Notes under the pieces: model-generated | The model's database searches: none | Seen by the model: only the letters and a program-made list of their open reading frames with translations | Told to the model about the DNA's origin: nothing | Shown: positions 40,801 to 51,448 of the stretch, piece by piece | How the letters are laid out: every line of letters starts with the position of its first letter | Numbering within the stretch: the stretch's first letter is position 1 | Position numbers and translations under genes: made by a program | Origin: Acholoe squamosa | Lineage: Eukaryota > Annelida > Polychaeta > Phyllodocida > Polynoidae | Assembly: GCA_949317995.1 (NCBI GenBank) | Contig: OX439039.1 | Span: forward strand, 15,429,282 to 15,493,281 | DNA: 64,000 bases | Direction: 5' to 3'

Positions 40801-43562
40801 TAAAATTCATATCATGATGATGTGAATACCTTAGGTGACAATTACTATGCCTGAATTATAGAATAAACATATCTTTGTAGTGTTGCTGGTAACACATGAT
40901 TTTATCTAAACAAAGAGACAAGAAATAGACATAAGTCTGTGATGTCCCAAGTTTGGGCAAATTTAGATGTCAAATAGACATCACTCATGTGTCACTATAT
41001 GACATTGCAGAATAATTAATACAATATGGATTATTTATGTTGAATCATATACATATTTTTAACGTTTGTTTTATGACATCTTATTGATGACAACTTATGA
41101 TGTGTGTGATTGCACCTGATAAAGACATGATTTTGACATCGAATACCATATGTCTTCTTTACATCCTATATAGAATGCGTCTTCTATGTCAAATTCTAGT
41201 CAACTCATTATGGAAAAAAGTTTATTTCCTAAAGACATAATCCTCGGGTAGGTTTTACGTAATCACGTGAATATGACCAGTTTTGAACGTAATGCGCTAG
41301 CTGGGTTCATTCTTGCCGTGGTTAATCGAAGGACTTTTATCATTAAACTTGAACGCTGAAGTATGCAAACCAGCCATAACCATGGTATAATATCTGATAT
41401 GCCTTCCTGACTTCACACCTCCGCTACTACGTCTTGACGTCACAACTACGTCAGAGACGGCGTCCCCCTTCTTGCAGTCACATTTCTATCACCACAGTGA
41501 CGTATATGGTACAGAGTATGCGGAAGGCCCCCGGGGGTCTGTTACAATGAGTAATGTCTATACTAAATATAGCTATACTGCCTCAAGGTATACTCTCTGT
41601 AATGTCCTTGTAAGTGTGTGCCAACATCTTAGTTTTAGCATAATGCTTATTCTAAGGTGTCCAAAGACTCTTAATTTTTTATTTAAATGTTTAAATGTCC
41701 TTAAAATATATAAACCTTTTTAGTCTGGCTATCATTAACATGAGGAATAATGAGCATCGAGCAATGCCTGTAACGATGAAATAAACCCATTTCCAATAGA
41801 ATAGTCATCTAAAGCCTTGTGTCCATAGGGCGTTAGATTTGGTACCGACAAAACTTCCGATAACAAAAATATGTCCAGCGTCCATTCCCGATGATATAAC
41901 CACGTTTGTCATACATTTCCGACAAAAAAAACAAAACATGCTGGATCACTAAAATAGGGTGACAAAAAGACTTTTGTCAGCTGACAAACGAGTCATTGTC
42001 GTCCCTTGGTTCTTTTTTTTTACTTTTATTTCTTGGGATGGGTAGGATGAATAACTCCAGTCCCCAACAGCCATCCCTAATTTACGACTGTTGTTAGGGG
42101 AAAGGGTATGTAGCGTCTTTTATTTCTTTGCACGTGGATGACTAAATTCGCACTCCTTAAACAACCCACTCCACCACACCTAGTCACTGAGATTTATCTT
42201 CTTGTTAAAACAAGCAACCCTTCTCTCTCCCTTCCTTTGTCACCTAGCTCTACCTCAAGATTTCCAAGGTTGTGCTCTAAGTTTAACCCTATTCAATTTC
42301 CAATTCATACATGTGCTATGGCTAGACATGTCCCATCCTTGTTCACACGATTGTTCGCGATTACTACATTCCTCCCACCTGCTGACTTAGCAAAATAAAT
42401 GTTATTGTTTTATTCAGAAAAAAAGGAAATGGATAGAGAATTCAACCACTAAGGTAGGGGGTGGATTTAACACACACGTCTTAATATAAACCATTTAAGT
42501 GCAACATTGTGTGTTAAAGAACTCTTTGGTCCATATGATTGGTTGATACATGCCGACCTCATGTCAGCATATCTACTATTGCCCCATCAAACACTGACCC
42601 TATGGCTTTGATACCTTCCCAAATAAAGGGAAACAGTTTGGCACGATGCTTGAATAATAATTAAGGCTATATTGAGATCAATAACCTACAGGCATCATGT
42701 ACACGTTTAATGGTCACTTGATATACATAAGCATTATTATCATCCCCTAGCCCCACTCGTCCCAGCCAGGCTTCTATTTGAAGATTTGGTGAAGCCAAAG
42801 AATGAGACCGCTTGGTGAAGCCAAAGAATGAGACTTTTCAGCTTTGTTTGGAGCGCTCAGGACTCCCATGTATCAACTAGAAGCAGGGGCTTTTGTGGGG
42901 GGAGGGGGGCATGTCCAATAGAAAATGTTCAAAATATAGGTTATATCGGGGAAATAGGGTTAAACATTGAGGAAGGTCCCAAGTTGATTATCATTATAAG
43001 TCTATAGTGATATTTGAGAGGCCAGAGAAATATATAGGGGGCTTGGCGTGAAAAAGTTAGATTTCACCGACCCAAATATAATTTGAATCCTTATACAGTT
43101 AGACCTACAGGGGTAGCACTGTTTTCATATTCCCACTGTTCCTGTGTAGGAGGATAACGTTGATACTACATGTACACAGTGACGTAGTCATCATGTTGTG
43201 GTGGGAGCACCTTGGCAACAATTTGGTCAATCGTGACTCCTATATGACTTAACTATGGTCTCTACCATTTGGTATCCCCCCATCCTTACACATTATGCCA
43301 CCTTCATGAAATCATACCACCCTATCATACTATTATAGAATGAACTTTTTGAGGAGTATTTGACAACTATCATACAGATTTAAGTTACCTAACGATGATT
43401 TTTGGATTTTTTGATTGCTCGTGTTGCCCAGCTTATCATCTATAGGAGCACGTAAAACAGACCCGTGCCAAACATAGCAAGTTTTAGGATTTAAGGTGAT
43501 GGCCTTATATTCCTATCTGGAGTGGGATACCTACACTACTGCCAGTGTGTATATATATATAT
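37869..43562. other. 5.7 kb AT-rich interval without a recognisable gene
   Basis: Open frames here are short and lack motifs. An inverted-repeat unit of about 120 bp is at 39380-39501 (GCTTTATTGATGCAC ends, GAGGGCGTTGTACGCCC centre), probably related to the other foldbacks. A 28 bp duplication (GGTGAAGCCAAAGAATGAGA) is at 42788-42838. The rest shows nothing. Confidence 0.4.
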
Positions 43563-45316
43563 GGGTGGGGCTCCAGAAAATGTCCATTAAGCAAATTTGT
43601 CATGTTTTCTTTAATAACTCTGTAATAAGATCATTTCAGGTGATATGAACAGCATGGTTACAAAGATCTCAATGAGTACTTATGTAATAACTAAGGAATA
43701 AATTATATTTTTCCTGTTATTTTCTGAATTTACCCATATTTTGCTTGAAAAATACCAAAAAATCCATGTCCCCTGAGAAAAAATGATTTTCATTCATTTT
43801 TTTTCTCTATTCACATTGTATTAACCCATTTTGCAATTAATACAACATATTTTAGAGACCCTTCTGTACATCACTGTGAGTTTTCAAGAAAATTTTCAAA
43901 TTTTTTCATTATCTGATGAAAATTTTTAAAATAGAGTTTTTCTCATAAAATCATGTTTTTATTTAAAAATGTGTTATCTATATGAATAGAATGCATTTGA
44001 GGTAGTTTTTTGACAGTATGTAGAAGTCTGACACCTACATATTGGAGCAGATATGCAAAAATCTGAATATTTTACTGTTTTCTCTCCATAAATGAGGCCC
44101 AAAGAGGGGTAGAAAAATGACCCTTTTAAGGCTATTTTCTTTGGGGAATAATTTATTATATAAATATAAGGCATATAAAGATGAAATTCAGTTGACACTG
44201 TGTGTCGTGGGGGCCTGGAAAGGATCTTGCCATTTGATTCCGGAAATTCCACTTCAAAGTATGATAAAAGACAGAAAATTGAAAATGTTACAGTCATCAG
44301 ATTTATGTTACGTTCATCGGATTCACATGGATGATTTACCTCTAATTTGCCTAATTCTTCAATAATAGTTTAAACAAATATCAATAGGGTACCCAAGTAG
44401 TGAACTGCACCAGCTAGTGTAAGAATTTTTTCAATGTAGATTATCGTTTTGCTGTTATAGGAATGCAATCATAAATGTTACGTTCATCAGATTTATGTTA
44501 CGTTCATCGGATTTATGTTACGTTCATCAGATTTTTGGTGTTACGTTCATCAGACTGTTACGTTCATCGGATAAACTGATGATAGCATATGTATGGCATA
44601 AATCATGCATGAAGAAAATTTTAAACAACCAGTAAACCTGAGAAAATCAACCTAATCAGCATGGGATATGAATTTTCCAGATAGATATATTCTTTAAGGA
44701 GATATTTCATGATTTTCCCCAAAAATGTTACGTTCATCGGATCCAGGCTAATGACTTATCAAAGATAAAATCCTTTATAATGCATAAGTAGATCAAAGAA
44801 ATATCTTTAGGTATAGCTAATAAAAGTGAATACAATCATTTCCAATTGTCAGTTAGTGGAACATTGTTCAATTTTATATTTTTTTTGTTGTTTACAAGAA
44901 TTTTTAAATGAACTTAGAGCAAATCCATCATTTTCTCAATTTACCTGATATTTTAAGCATGACACAAGATATGTGGAAACGAAGGAAAAATTTATATATG
45001 ATATTCTGTGCATAGAAGAGATACATCTCTACCAGGTTCCAGTGAATATATATCATGGTATATTGTTTGAAAATCATTTTTCCACAATTTTATCTCATTT
45101 AATCAAATCTGATGAACGTAACACCCCTCTTAATGCTTATAATATATCCATTTTGAGCTAAAAAATAGAAAATGATGGAAAAATCCCAACTTCACAATAT
45201 TTAGCATTCTCATGGCTTATCACCTCCTCCACAGACATGTAAAACTATAGAAGTCTAAGGGTGATTAAAAAATTTGATCATTCTTTCTCAAAATTGGACA
45301 TTTTCTGGAGCCCCAC

Positions 45317-45318
<2 letters not shown>
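43563..45318. mobile_element. 1.76 kb inverted-repeat transposon with internal iterated motif
   Basis: Ends GGGTGGGGCTCCAGAAAATG and its complement sit in TA repeats. No transposase frame survives. The interior carries about nine copies of GTTACGTTCATCRGAT, five of them at about 20 bp steps (44475-44572) and one reversed near 45110. Confidence 0.65.
44284..44745 (+). repeat. Iterated GTTACGTTCATC(A/G)GAT motif
   Basis: Copies begin near 44286 (variant), 44306, 44476, 44496, 44516, 44539, 44557 and 44726. Regular spacing and a strict core suggest a protein-binding site array, such as transposase subterminal sites. Confidence 0.65.
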
Positions 45319-45358
<40 letters not shown>

Positions 45359-45360
<2 letters not shown>

Positions 45361-46001
45361 GTGGGGCTCCTGAAAATGTTCATCTTTATATGCCTTATAT
45401 TTATATAATAAATTATTCAACAAAGAAAATAGCCTTAAAAGGGTCATTTTTCTACCCCTCTTTGGGCCTCATTTATGGAGAGAAAACAGTAAAATATTCA
45501 GATTTTTGCATATCTGCTCCAATATGTGGGTGTCAGACTTCTACATACTGTCAAAAAACCACCTCAAATGCATTCTATTCATATAGATAACACATTTTTT
45601 AAATAAAAACATGATTTTATGAGAAAAACTCTATTTTTAAAGATTTTCATCAGATAATGAAAAAATTTGAAAATTTTCTTGAAAATTCACGGTAATGTAC
45701 AGAAGGGTCTCTAAAATATGTTGTATTAATTGCAAAATGGGTTAATACGATGTGAATAGAGAAAAAAATTGAATGAAAATAATTTTTTCTCAGGGGACAT
45801 GGATTTTTTGGTATTTTTCAAGCAAAATATGGGTAAATTCAGAAAATAACAGGAAAAATATAATTTATTCCCTAGTTATTACATAAGTACTCATTGAGAT
45901 CTTTGTAACCATGCTGTTCATATCACCTGAAATGATCTTATTACAGAGTTATTAAAGAAAACATGACAAATTTGCTTAATGGACATTTTCTGGAGCCCCG
46001 C

Positions 46002-46003
<2 letters not shown>
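45359..46003. mobile_element. 645 bp deletion derivative of the preceding transposon
   Basis: The reverse complement matches the first about 630 bp of 43563-45318 closely, then passes directly to the other terminus. It is thus an internally deleted relative inserted in opposite orientation, separated by a 40 bp TA run. Confidence 0.75.
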
Positions 46004-46068
<65 letters not shown>

Positions 46069-46726
46069 TACTCTTCACCGTTGCTTGCTCAAAACCTATA
46101 GCATTTTGGAGCAAAACTGGTCCCCTATATTCCTAGCAAAACATATATGCGTTTCCCTGAAAAAGAAGAAGAATAGTGATAACAAGATGCAAAAGATGTT
46201 ACAGCTATAATAGAAAAAAATATATACAAATCCGACCTACCTACCCTAGATTTTTGAGGCATGTAACTTGAAACAAAGCTTTTCGTTTTTGTTTTGGCCC
46301 TTTTGTGCTATAAAAGGATCATGTTTGGGCATTATCCCTGTGAAACCTAAGCGTTACCTCAACTTACAGGTATTGGCCGTATTGGCTGTAAACCGATTCT
46401 TAGCCGATAGTCCGATAGAAATTGATGATCGGAGATGATCGGACCCAAATCGGGTATCATTGGCCAAGAATCAGGTGCAGTGGAAGAGGACCTGACAAAA
46501 ATCAGAGACCATCTGAAACATGTTGCAAACGCATCGGGAACGATCGCCAACAGTTTTACTTTGGACCCGATTTTTTCTGTTCCGTTCCTGTGCAGGCCTT
46601 CAATGAGGGATCTGTAGTGGGTAATATCTCTGAGAGTTTTAGATCCTCAGACTTTCAAAAGACACTGAATGAAAGGTAATTGTTTAGGCTTTTTTACCTG
46701 CAATATCTTGAAAATCCATGTGTATA

Positions 46727-46788
<62 letters not shown>

Positions 46789-47515
46789 TATCACCCTAAC
46801 TAAGAACATTCCACTTAGTTCATTTTCACCTTGAGATGACCACTTTGAACCTTGAGATGACCACTTAATACACAGCCTTTGCATGGGGCCATTTTCATTA
46901 AGCCCTAATTTAAAAAAAGAATAAGTGTCTTACATAAATATACAATATAATGTTACTGTTGATGGTACTGTATTGTATTGAAAATGTATGTTTTGCAGCA
47001 GCTAAATGGAAATGGATATTTCAGTTAAGATTATGTTCATCGTAGTTGCCATTCCCATCCAATTAGACATAATAATCCTAGCCCTGCATTAAAATGCTTT
47101 GTTTTATGATTATCTATCAATATCCACCACAGTAACATTTGTTTGACTTAGCATTTATGATCTTGATATCATATGGTTCCTTTCCTTTTTTTCCCTGTAC
47201 TTAAGGGTTTACCTAACTCTCTTTACCCTAGTATTTAGCCAAAATTAGGGGCAAAATGAGGGACTCCCCCCATTTCAAAATTCTGGATCCGACCCTGTTA
47301 ATAATGTTGTTTCCTATTAAATTATATCGGTATTTATAAATACAAGAGAGACAATGGACAGATGTACAGGTATCTATACAAAAGCCTGTATGAAGGCATA
47401 GTAAGAAAGCGGGATGGATATTTCCATCATATAAATGGATGGTCCTTTAATACATACCAAACCCCTTCAGAAGGTAGGTGTTCAGGTATATGACCTGAGG
47501 CACACAATTCGTTTG
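46004..47515. other. Interval left of element B
   Basis: TA microsatellites at 46004-46066 and 46728-46785. An inverted GATCGG-rich patch lies near 46380-46450. No gene seen. Confidence 0.4.
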
Positions 47516-47520
47516 GGTGT

Positions 47521-48868
47521 ATGATATACCATTTTATTGTTCCATAAATTCCAACATATTTTGTATTAATCAAAGAAATATCTATGAAATTAATACATAG
47601 GTTGGTTCTAAGAGCTATAAGAGCGCTCAAACTTTGTATAAGAGCGTTCATGCCCCACTGCACACCAGCCACAGTCAGTTAGACTGAGTTTATGACATCA
47701 AAAGGTCCGACCTAATGGTTCACTGCACAATATAATAAGAATAAGGGTCTCAGTGTGCGACCTCATGGTTCAATGCACAAATTAATAACTTGTAAGTGAA
47801 TGCAACCGGCCGTCACGGGTGCCTGAGCACCGCTGACGCCGTCATGAGTGTCTGAGCACTCTAAGGACTGAACAATGGGTTACATAAGCACGACGCCATA
47901 ACCTTCCGGTCGCTCTAGCGTCGCTCCTGAGCAACCTAGGTCAAATATCAAAAATTCTATGGAAAGCCCATAATTAGACGGTCAGAATGAGCCCAAGATC
48001 AAGGCGGAACTCCCAGTATTAAGGAAGTTACGCCATGGAGACTGAATCGACCTCCGAGTAAGCTACAGACAAACCGGCGGGAGTTACGCGCCTATCCAGC
48101 GGGCATTATAATCTTGGCACATTCAGCTCCGCGCATGCCCAAAATGGCGGTTATACAAGCATAAACGGCCGAGATATGAGGGTCTAAAGATGCAGAACCG
48201 ACCAAGACAATGGGGGCCATAGCGGCGTCCATGGGGGTCCTTTGTCCCCCTGTGACACTTGAAAGGGTCCCCTCAAACAATTGTAGAGTTAGGCAGATGC
48301 TGCTGGCTCCAGTCAGTCTGGAGGTGCTTTTCCAAGATTTGCTACAAATAGCCTGTCTGCACCTCCAGGAACACATCACCAAGAACCGCTCTAGAGGTAA
48401 CATCTCCAGTCATCTCCTGCTACCTGCTATACCACTGCACTATGGTGAAACTATGCTAGACAGGCATTGGTTTCCTACCATTAGTGGCCAGAGGCTATCT
48501 TCTTCAAGACTTCCACCAGAGGGTAAAGTTATCCATTATTACATTATTCCTCTAAGCAGCAGGTCAGGAGCTAGGTGTGGGAACCCACCTAGAAGTATGC
48601 TGGACACTGTATTATTAATACCTCACAGGTGGAGTGGAACTGAACATTATACTTTATAAATTACTGTATGTTTACTGTATGTGCAAATTACCTACATACT
48701 AACTACTGTATGATTGATATTTCTTACATGTTGCCTAAAGCTGAATAAACCAGTGACAACTGGAAATACCATTATTTTATTATGAGCCTGATGTATTTAC
48801 TCCTTACACCACTAGTCATATGATATTTCTCATATGACAACTTGATCATGCTAATTACTAGTATGACA
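47521..48868 (+). repeat. 5' LTR of element B
   Basis: 1,348 bp, ends fixed by comparison with 62022-63369 and by the GGTGT duplication. It ends in CA but starts ATGATATACC rather than TG (the boundary is uncertain by 1 bp). TATAAA at 48655-48660 and AATAAA at 48744-48749 give a long U3 (about 1.16 kb), a short R and a U5 of about 100 bp. U3 contains a 149-codon frame (48210-48659) with ATG in good context. Whether it is used is unknown. Confidence 0.9.
48655..48660 (+). promoter_or_regulatory. TATA box of element B 5' LTR
   Basis: TATAAA about 85 bp before the AATAAA signal. It suits a start of transcription near 48685. Confidence 0.6.
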
Positions 48869-48871
48869 AAG

Positions 48872-48882
48872 TGGTGGAGAAC
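48872..48882 (+). promoter_or_regulatory. Primer binding site of element B
   Basis: TGGTGGAGAAC begins three bases after the 5' LTR. Its first nine bases fit a tRNA ending TCTCCACCA (tRNA-Ala type), but the match then stops, so the primer tRNA is uncertain. Confidence 0.5.
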
Positions 48883-48914
48883 ATCCTACTAAGATCCCAT
48901 ATCTCACAGGCTCA

Positions 48915-49280
48915 TAAAAAATTAAAGCTGGTAACACAACTAAGAACAATCATGCACACAGTAAGTTAAAGCTGGTACCGCAACTAAGAACAATCATGCA
49001 CACAGTAAATTAAAGCTGGTACCTCATACACACAGTAAGACCCACTCCACCCACCCAGTGACCTTGACCTTGACACCATACCCACCAAGGTCACCAGTGA
49101 GATCTCCCACACATCAGTGAGATCTCCCACACACCAGTGAGATCTCCCACACATCAATGAGATCTCCCACACGTCAGTGAGGTCTCCCACACGTCAGTGA
49201 GGTCTCCCACACGTCAGTGAGGTCTCCCACACGTCAGTGAGGTCTCCCACACGTCAGTGAGGTCTCCCACACGTCAGTGA
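48915..49280 (+). repeat. Leader repeats upstream of gag
   Basis: Two tandem families. First, a unit of about 46 bp (TTAAAGCTGGTA...CACACAGTA) repeated 2.5 times (48915-49040). Then nine 20 bp units of the type GATCTCCCACACATCAGTGA (about 49101-49280), with the last six nearly identical. There are no spacers between units. Confidence 0.8.
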
Positions 49281-49660
49281 GGTCCACCCCACACATCAAG
49301 GTCTTATCAGTCAAGCTGGCAGAACAACACACAAAGACCTTACGTAGTCAGGGGCCTGTTGAAGAGGTCTCCCTCCCACCTAGATCTAGGAGGCCCACAG
49401 GAGGCAAACCAGCCTCCAATACAACAGTCCCACACTCAGTAGACCCCACACCTCCCACCCTGTCTACTCAGGGAACAACCAGTTCTCAGGGATCCAACAT
49501 TTCCCAGGGATCTCTACAGGACGCCCAACTCACGCTATCTACCTCAGGGGAAGAAGGATCTGCCTCAGGGGGTGGATCCACACCCTCATCTAGATCCTCC
49601 ACCCCAGCCCCAGCCTTTGACAGCCACTCCTCCAGAGACACCTCCCCCACACCCTCCATC

Positions 49661-51412
49661 ATGGACACCGATGAAGGCCCCCAACCTAATCAGACAGCTG
49701 AGAAGATAAGGGCCTATGAGAAGGCCATCCAAGATGCAGTTACTGCCCTAGAGACCAACAAGTCCCAGCAGGAGGAAAGGGAGAGGATCCTCAACCAACA
49801 ACTGGCAGAGAGGAATGCAGCAATAGATGCTCAACAGAAGGCCATGGAAGATCAGCGGAAGTCCCTAGAGAGACAACAACAACAGATAGCAGATCTCATG
49901 AAAATGGTATCATCCCAGACCCCACAGCCTCCCACACCTGCCATCACACCTGTTGTCACACCATCTGCCTCTGGATCCAAAGATGACATCATAATCTCCA
50001 TGGTGTCCAACATGACCAAGCTCATAGACAATAAACAGCAGGACGACAGAAAGATCAGGATACATGAGGTAACAAAACCCAAAACCTTTTCACACCCATC
50101 ACCACTCATGTCAACAGCATTATTCATTGATCACAAATTCCCAGAATATCTGAAGGAGAAGTACAAAGTGACAGACAGTGACACCATGGTAACATATTTA
50201 CCCAAGTACCTCGAAGGACAAGCACTAGCTTGGTTTGAATCCTTCAGGGAGAGTGCCACACCTGATATGTTGACATGGACCAATGTAGTGAATAAATTAA
50301 AAGAGTATTTTGCTACTCGAGACAATATAATCTCAAGGACTGCACTCCGTGCACAAAAGATAGATGAACCTGTTCTAGACTATGCACGCCATCTCAGGAA
50401 AGTGTGTAATGCCCAACGCCAGAATGATGAAACCCTAAGCAAGGCATTTACCCAAGGCATGAGGCCCTGGATCTCTATAGCTCTTGAGAACAAGAAAATA
50501 GACTCTTTTGACCAAGCCCTAGACCTAGCCCTAGAGGTTGAGACCCAAGAGAGATCTAGGAAGGTAAGGGATGCAGAAACCAACCCACAGCCTACTAAGA
50601 AAAAGGTCCAGGAAATCAGCACTAGTTCAGATGAAGATGTTAACCTAATGTCTAGTGCCCATGTAAGGCAACAGGAAGCTAAGGTTGCATCAAGAGACCC
50701 TACCGGTAGATACAGAGGAAATAACTATGACCCCAACTACCAATCCAATAGAGGTAGAGGTAGAGGGGGCAACAACAACAACCGGGGGGGTTACAACAGT
50801 AGGAAAGACAACAGCTCTTCCAACTCCAACAATGGTAACTCTTCATACAGTGATAGGAGAGACAGAACCCCAAGTAATGGCAGATCCTATAATAATCAAG
50901 GATCCAACAGTAGGAGCCAGAGTCCACATAGGAACTACAACTCTGGATCCTACAACAACTCTGGATCCTACAACAACAGCCAGGGTTCAAACAACTCTGG
51001 ATCCTATAGTCAAGGATCCAACAGTAGGGGCCAGAGTCCACATAGGAACTACAACTCTGGATCCTACAACAACTCTGGATCCTACAACAACAGCCAGGGT
51101 TCAAACAACTCTGGATCCTATAGTCAAGGATCCAACAGTAGGGGCCAGAGTCCACATAGGAACTACAACAGTGGATCCTACAACAACAATGGCGCCTACA
51201 ACAACCAGAGATCCAACAACTCCGGTCAATACAGCAACTCTGGTCAATATAACCAGGGTTCCAACCCACGCCAGGAGGATTACAAACCTGACACAAGAGG
51301 TTACCAGGGGAACCAACAAAGTAACCCCCAAATACCACCTCATGTGATGGATCAAATCTCCAAGCTCCTGGTGGCAAGCATCTCAACCACCCCACAGAAC
51401 CAGGAAAACTAG
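49661..51412 (+). CDS. gag: Element B gag
   Basis: 583 codons from the first ATG of the frame, at 49661. The frame is open further upstream (to about 49277) without ATG. Residues about 10-90 are helical and Gln/Glu-rich (coiled coil), followed by a Pro/Thr linker. The capsid domain (about residues 130-310) has WTNVVNKLKEYFATRDN and ends in SFDQALDLALEVE. Instead of a CCHC zinc knuckle, the C-terminal third is low complexity: RGRGRGGNNNNRGG, then Asn/Ser/Gly/Tyr-rich repeats with scattered SRGQSPHR. Only one cysteine was found in the ORF. RNA binding probably relies on this RGG/SR-like tail. The stop TAG is preceded by the frameshift heptamer. Confidence 0.9.
   Translation: MDTDEGPQPNQTAEKIRAYEKAIQDAVTALETNKSQQEERERILNQQLAERNAAIDAQQKAMEDQRKSLERQQQQIADLMKMVSSQTPQPPTPAITPVVTPSASGSKDDIIISMVSNMTKLIDNKQQDDRKIRIHEVTKPKTFSHPSPLMSTALFIDHKFPEYLKEKYKVTDSDTMVTYLPKYLEGQALAWFESFRESATPDMLTWTNVVNKLKEYFATRDNIISRTALRAQKIDEPVLDYARHLRKVCNAQRQNDETLSKAFTQGMRPWISIALENKKIDSFDQALDLALEVETQERSRKVRDAETNPQPTKKKVQEISTSSDEDVNLMSSAHVRQQEAKVASRDPTGRYRGNNYDPNYQSNRGRGRGGNNNNRGGYNSRKDNSSSNSNNGNSSYSDRRDRTPSNGRSYNNQGSNSRSQSPHRNYNSGSYNNSGSYNNSQGSNNSGSYSQGSNSRGQSPHRNYNSGSYNNSGSYNNSQGSNNSGSYSQGSNSRGQSPHRNYNSGSYNNNGAYNNQRSNNSGQYSNSGQYNQGSNPRQEDYKPDTRGYQGNQQSNPQIPPHVMDQISKLLVASISTTPQNQEN
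50901..51180 (+). repeat. 114 bp in-frame tandem repeat in gag
   Basis: Units start at 50901, 51015 and (partial) 51129. Each encodes 38 residues with NSGSYNN and SPHRNYN. A length of 114 keeps the frame, so copy number can change without breaking gag. Confidence 0.85.
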
Positions 51413-51448
51413 GATGTCACAGTGCCGATGGGCCAGTGCACTGTGACA
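51403..51448 (+). promoter_or_regulatory. Predicted -1 ribosomal frameshift signal, element B gag/pol
   Basis: GGAAAAC (51403-51409) is read GAA AAC in the gag frame and is followed directly by TAG. After a 5 nt spacer, TGTCACAGTGC (51415-51425) pairs perfectly with GCACTGTGACA (51438-51448) across a 12 nt loop. Pol is in the -1 frame and is open from upstream of the heptamer. This is the textbook arrangement of slippery site, stop and stem-loop. Confidence 0.8.

Noticed and set aside
48092..48403. 103-codon antisense frame in the element B LTR
   Set aside because: It overlaps the sense U3 frame, has no motif, and is repeated only because the LTR is repeated.
48400..48660. Possible resemblance of the U3 ORF end to a transposase cysteine-rich tail
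   Set aside because: Only a few residues fit and the cysteines are missing.
49097..49280. Regular 20 bp repeats resembling a CRISPR array
   Set aside because: Units are directly adjacent with no spacers, and the context is a retroelement leader in an animal genome.
50700..51395. 231-codon Cys/Ser-rich minus-strand frame over gag
   Set aside because: It is the complement of the gag repeat region; its cysteine repeats follow from the Asn/Ser codons on the other strand.
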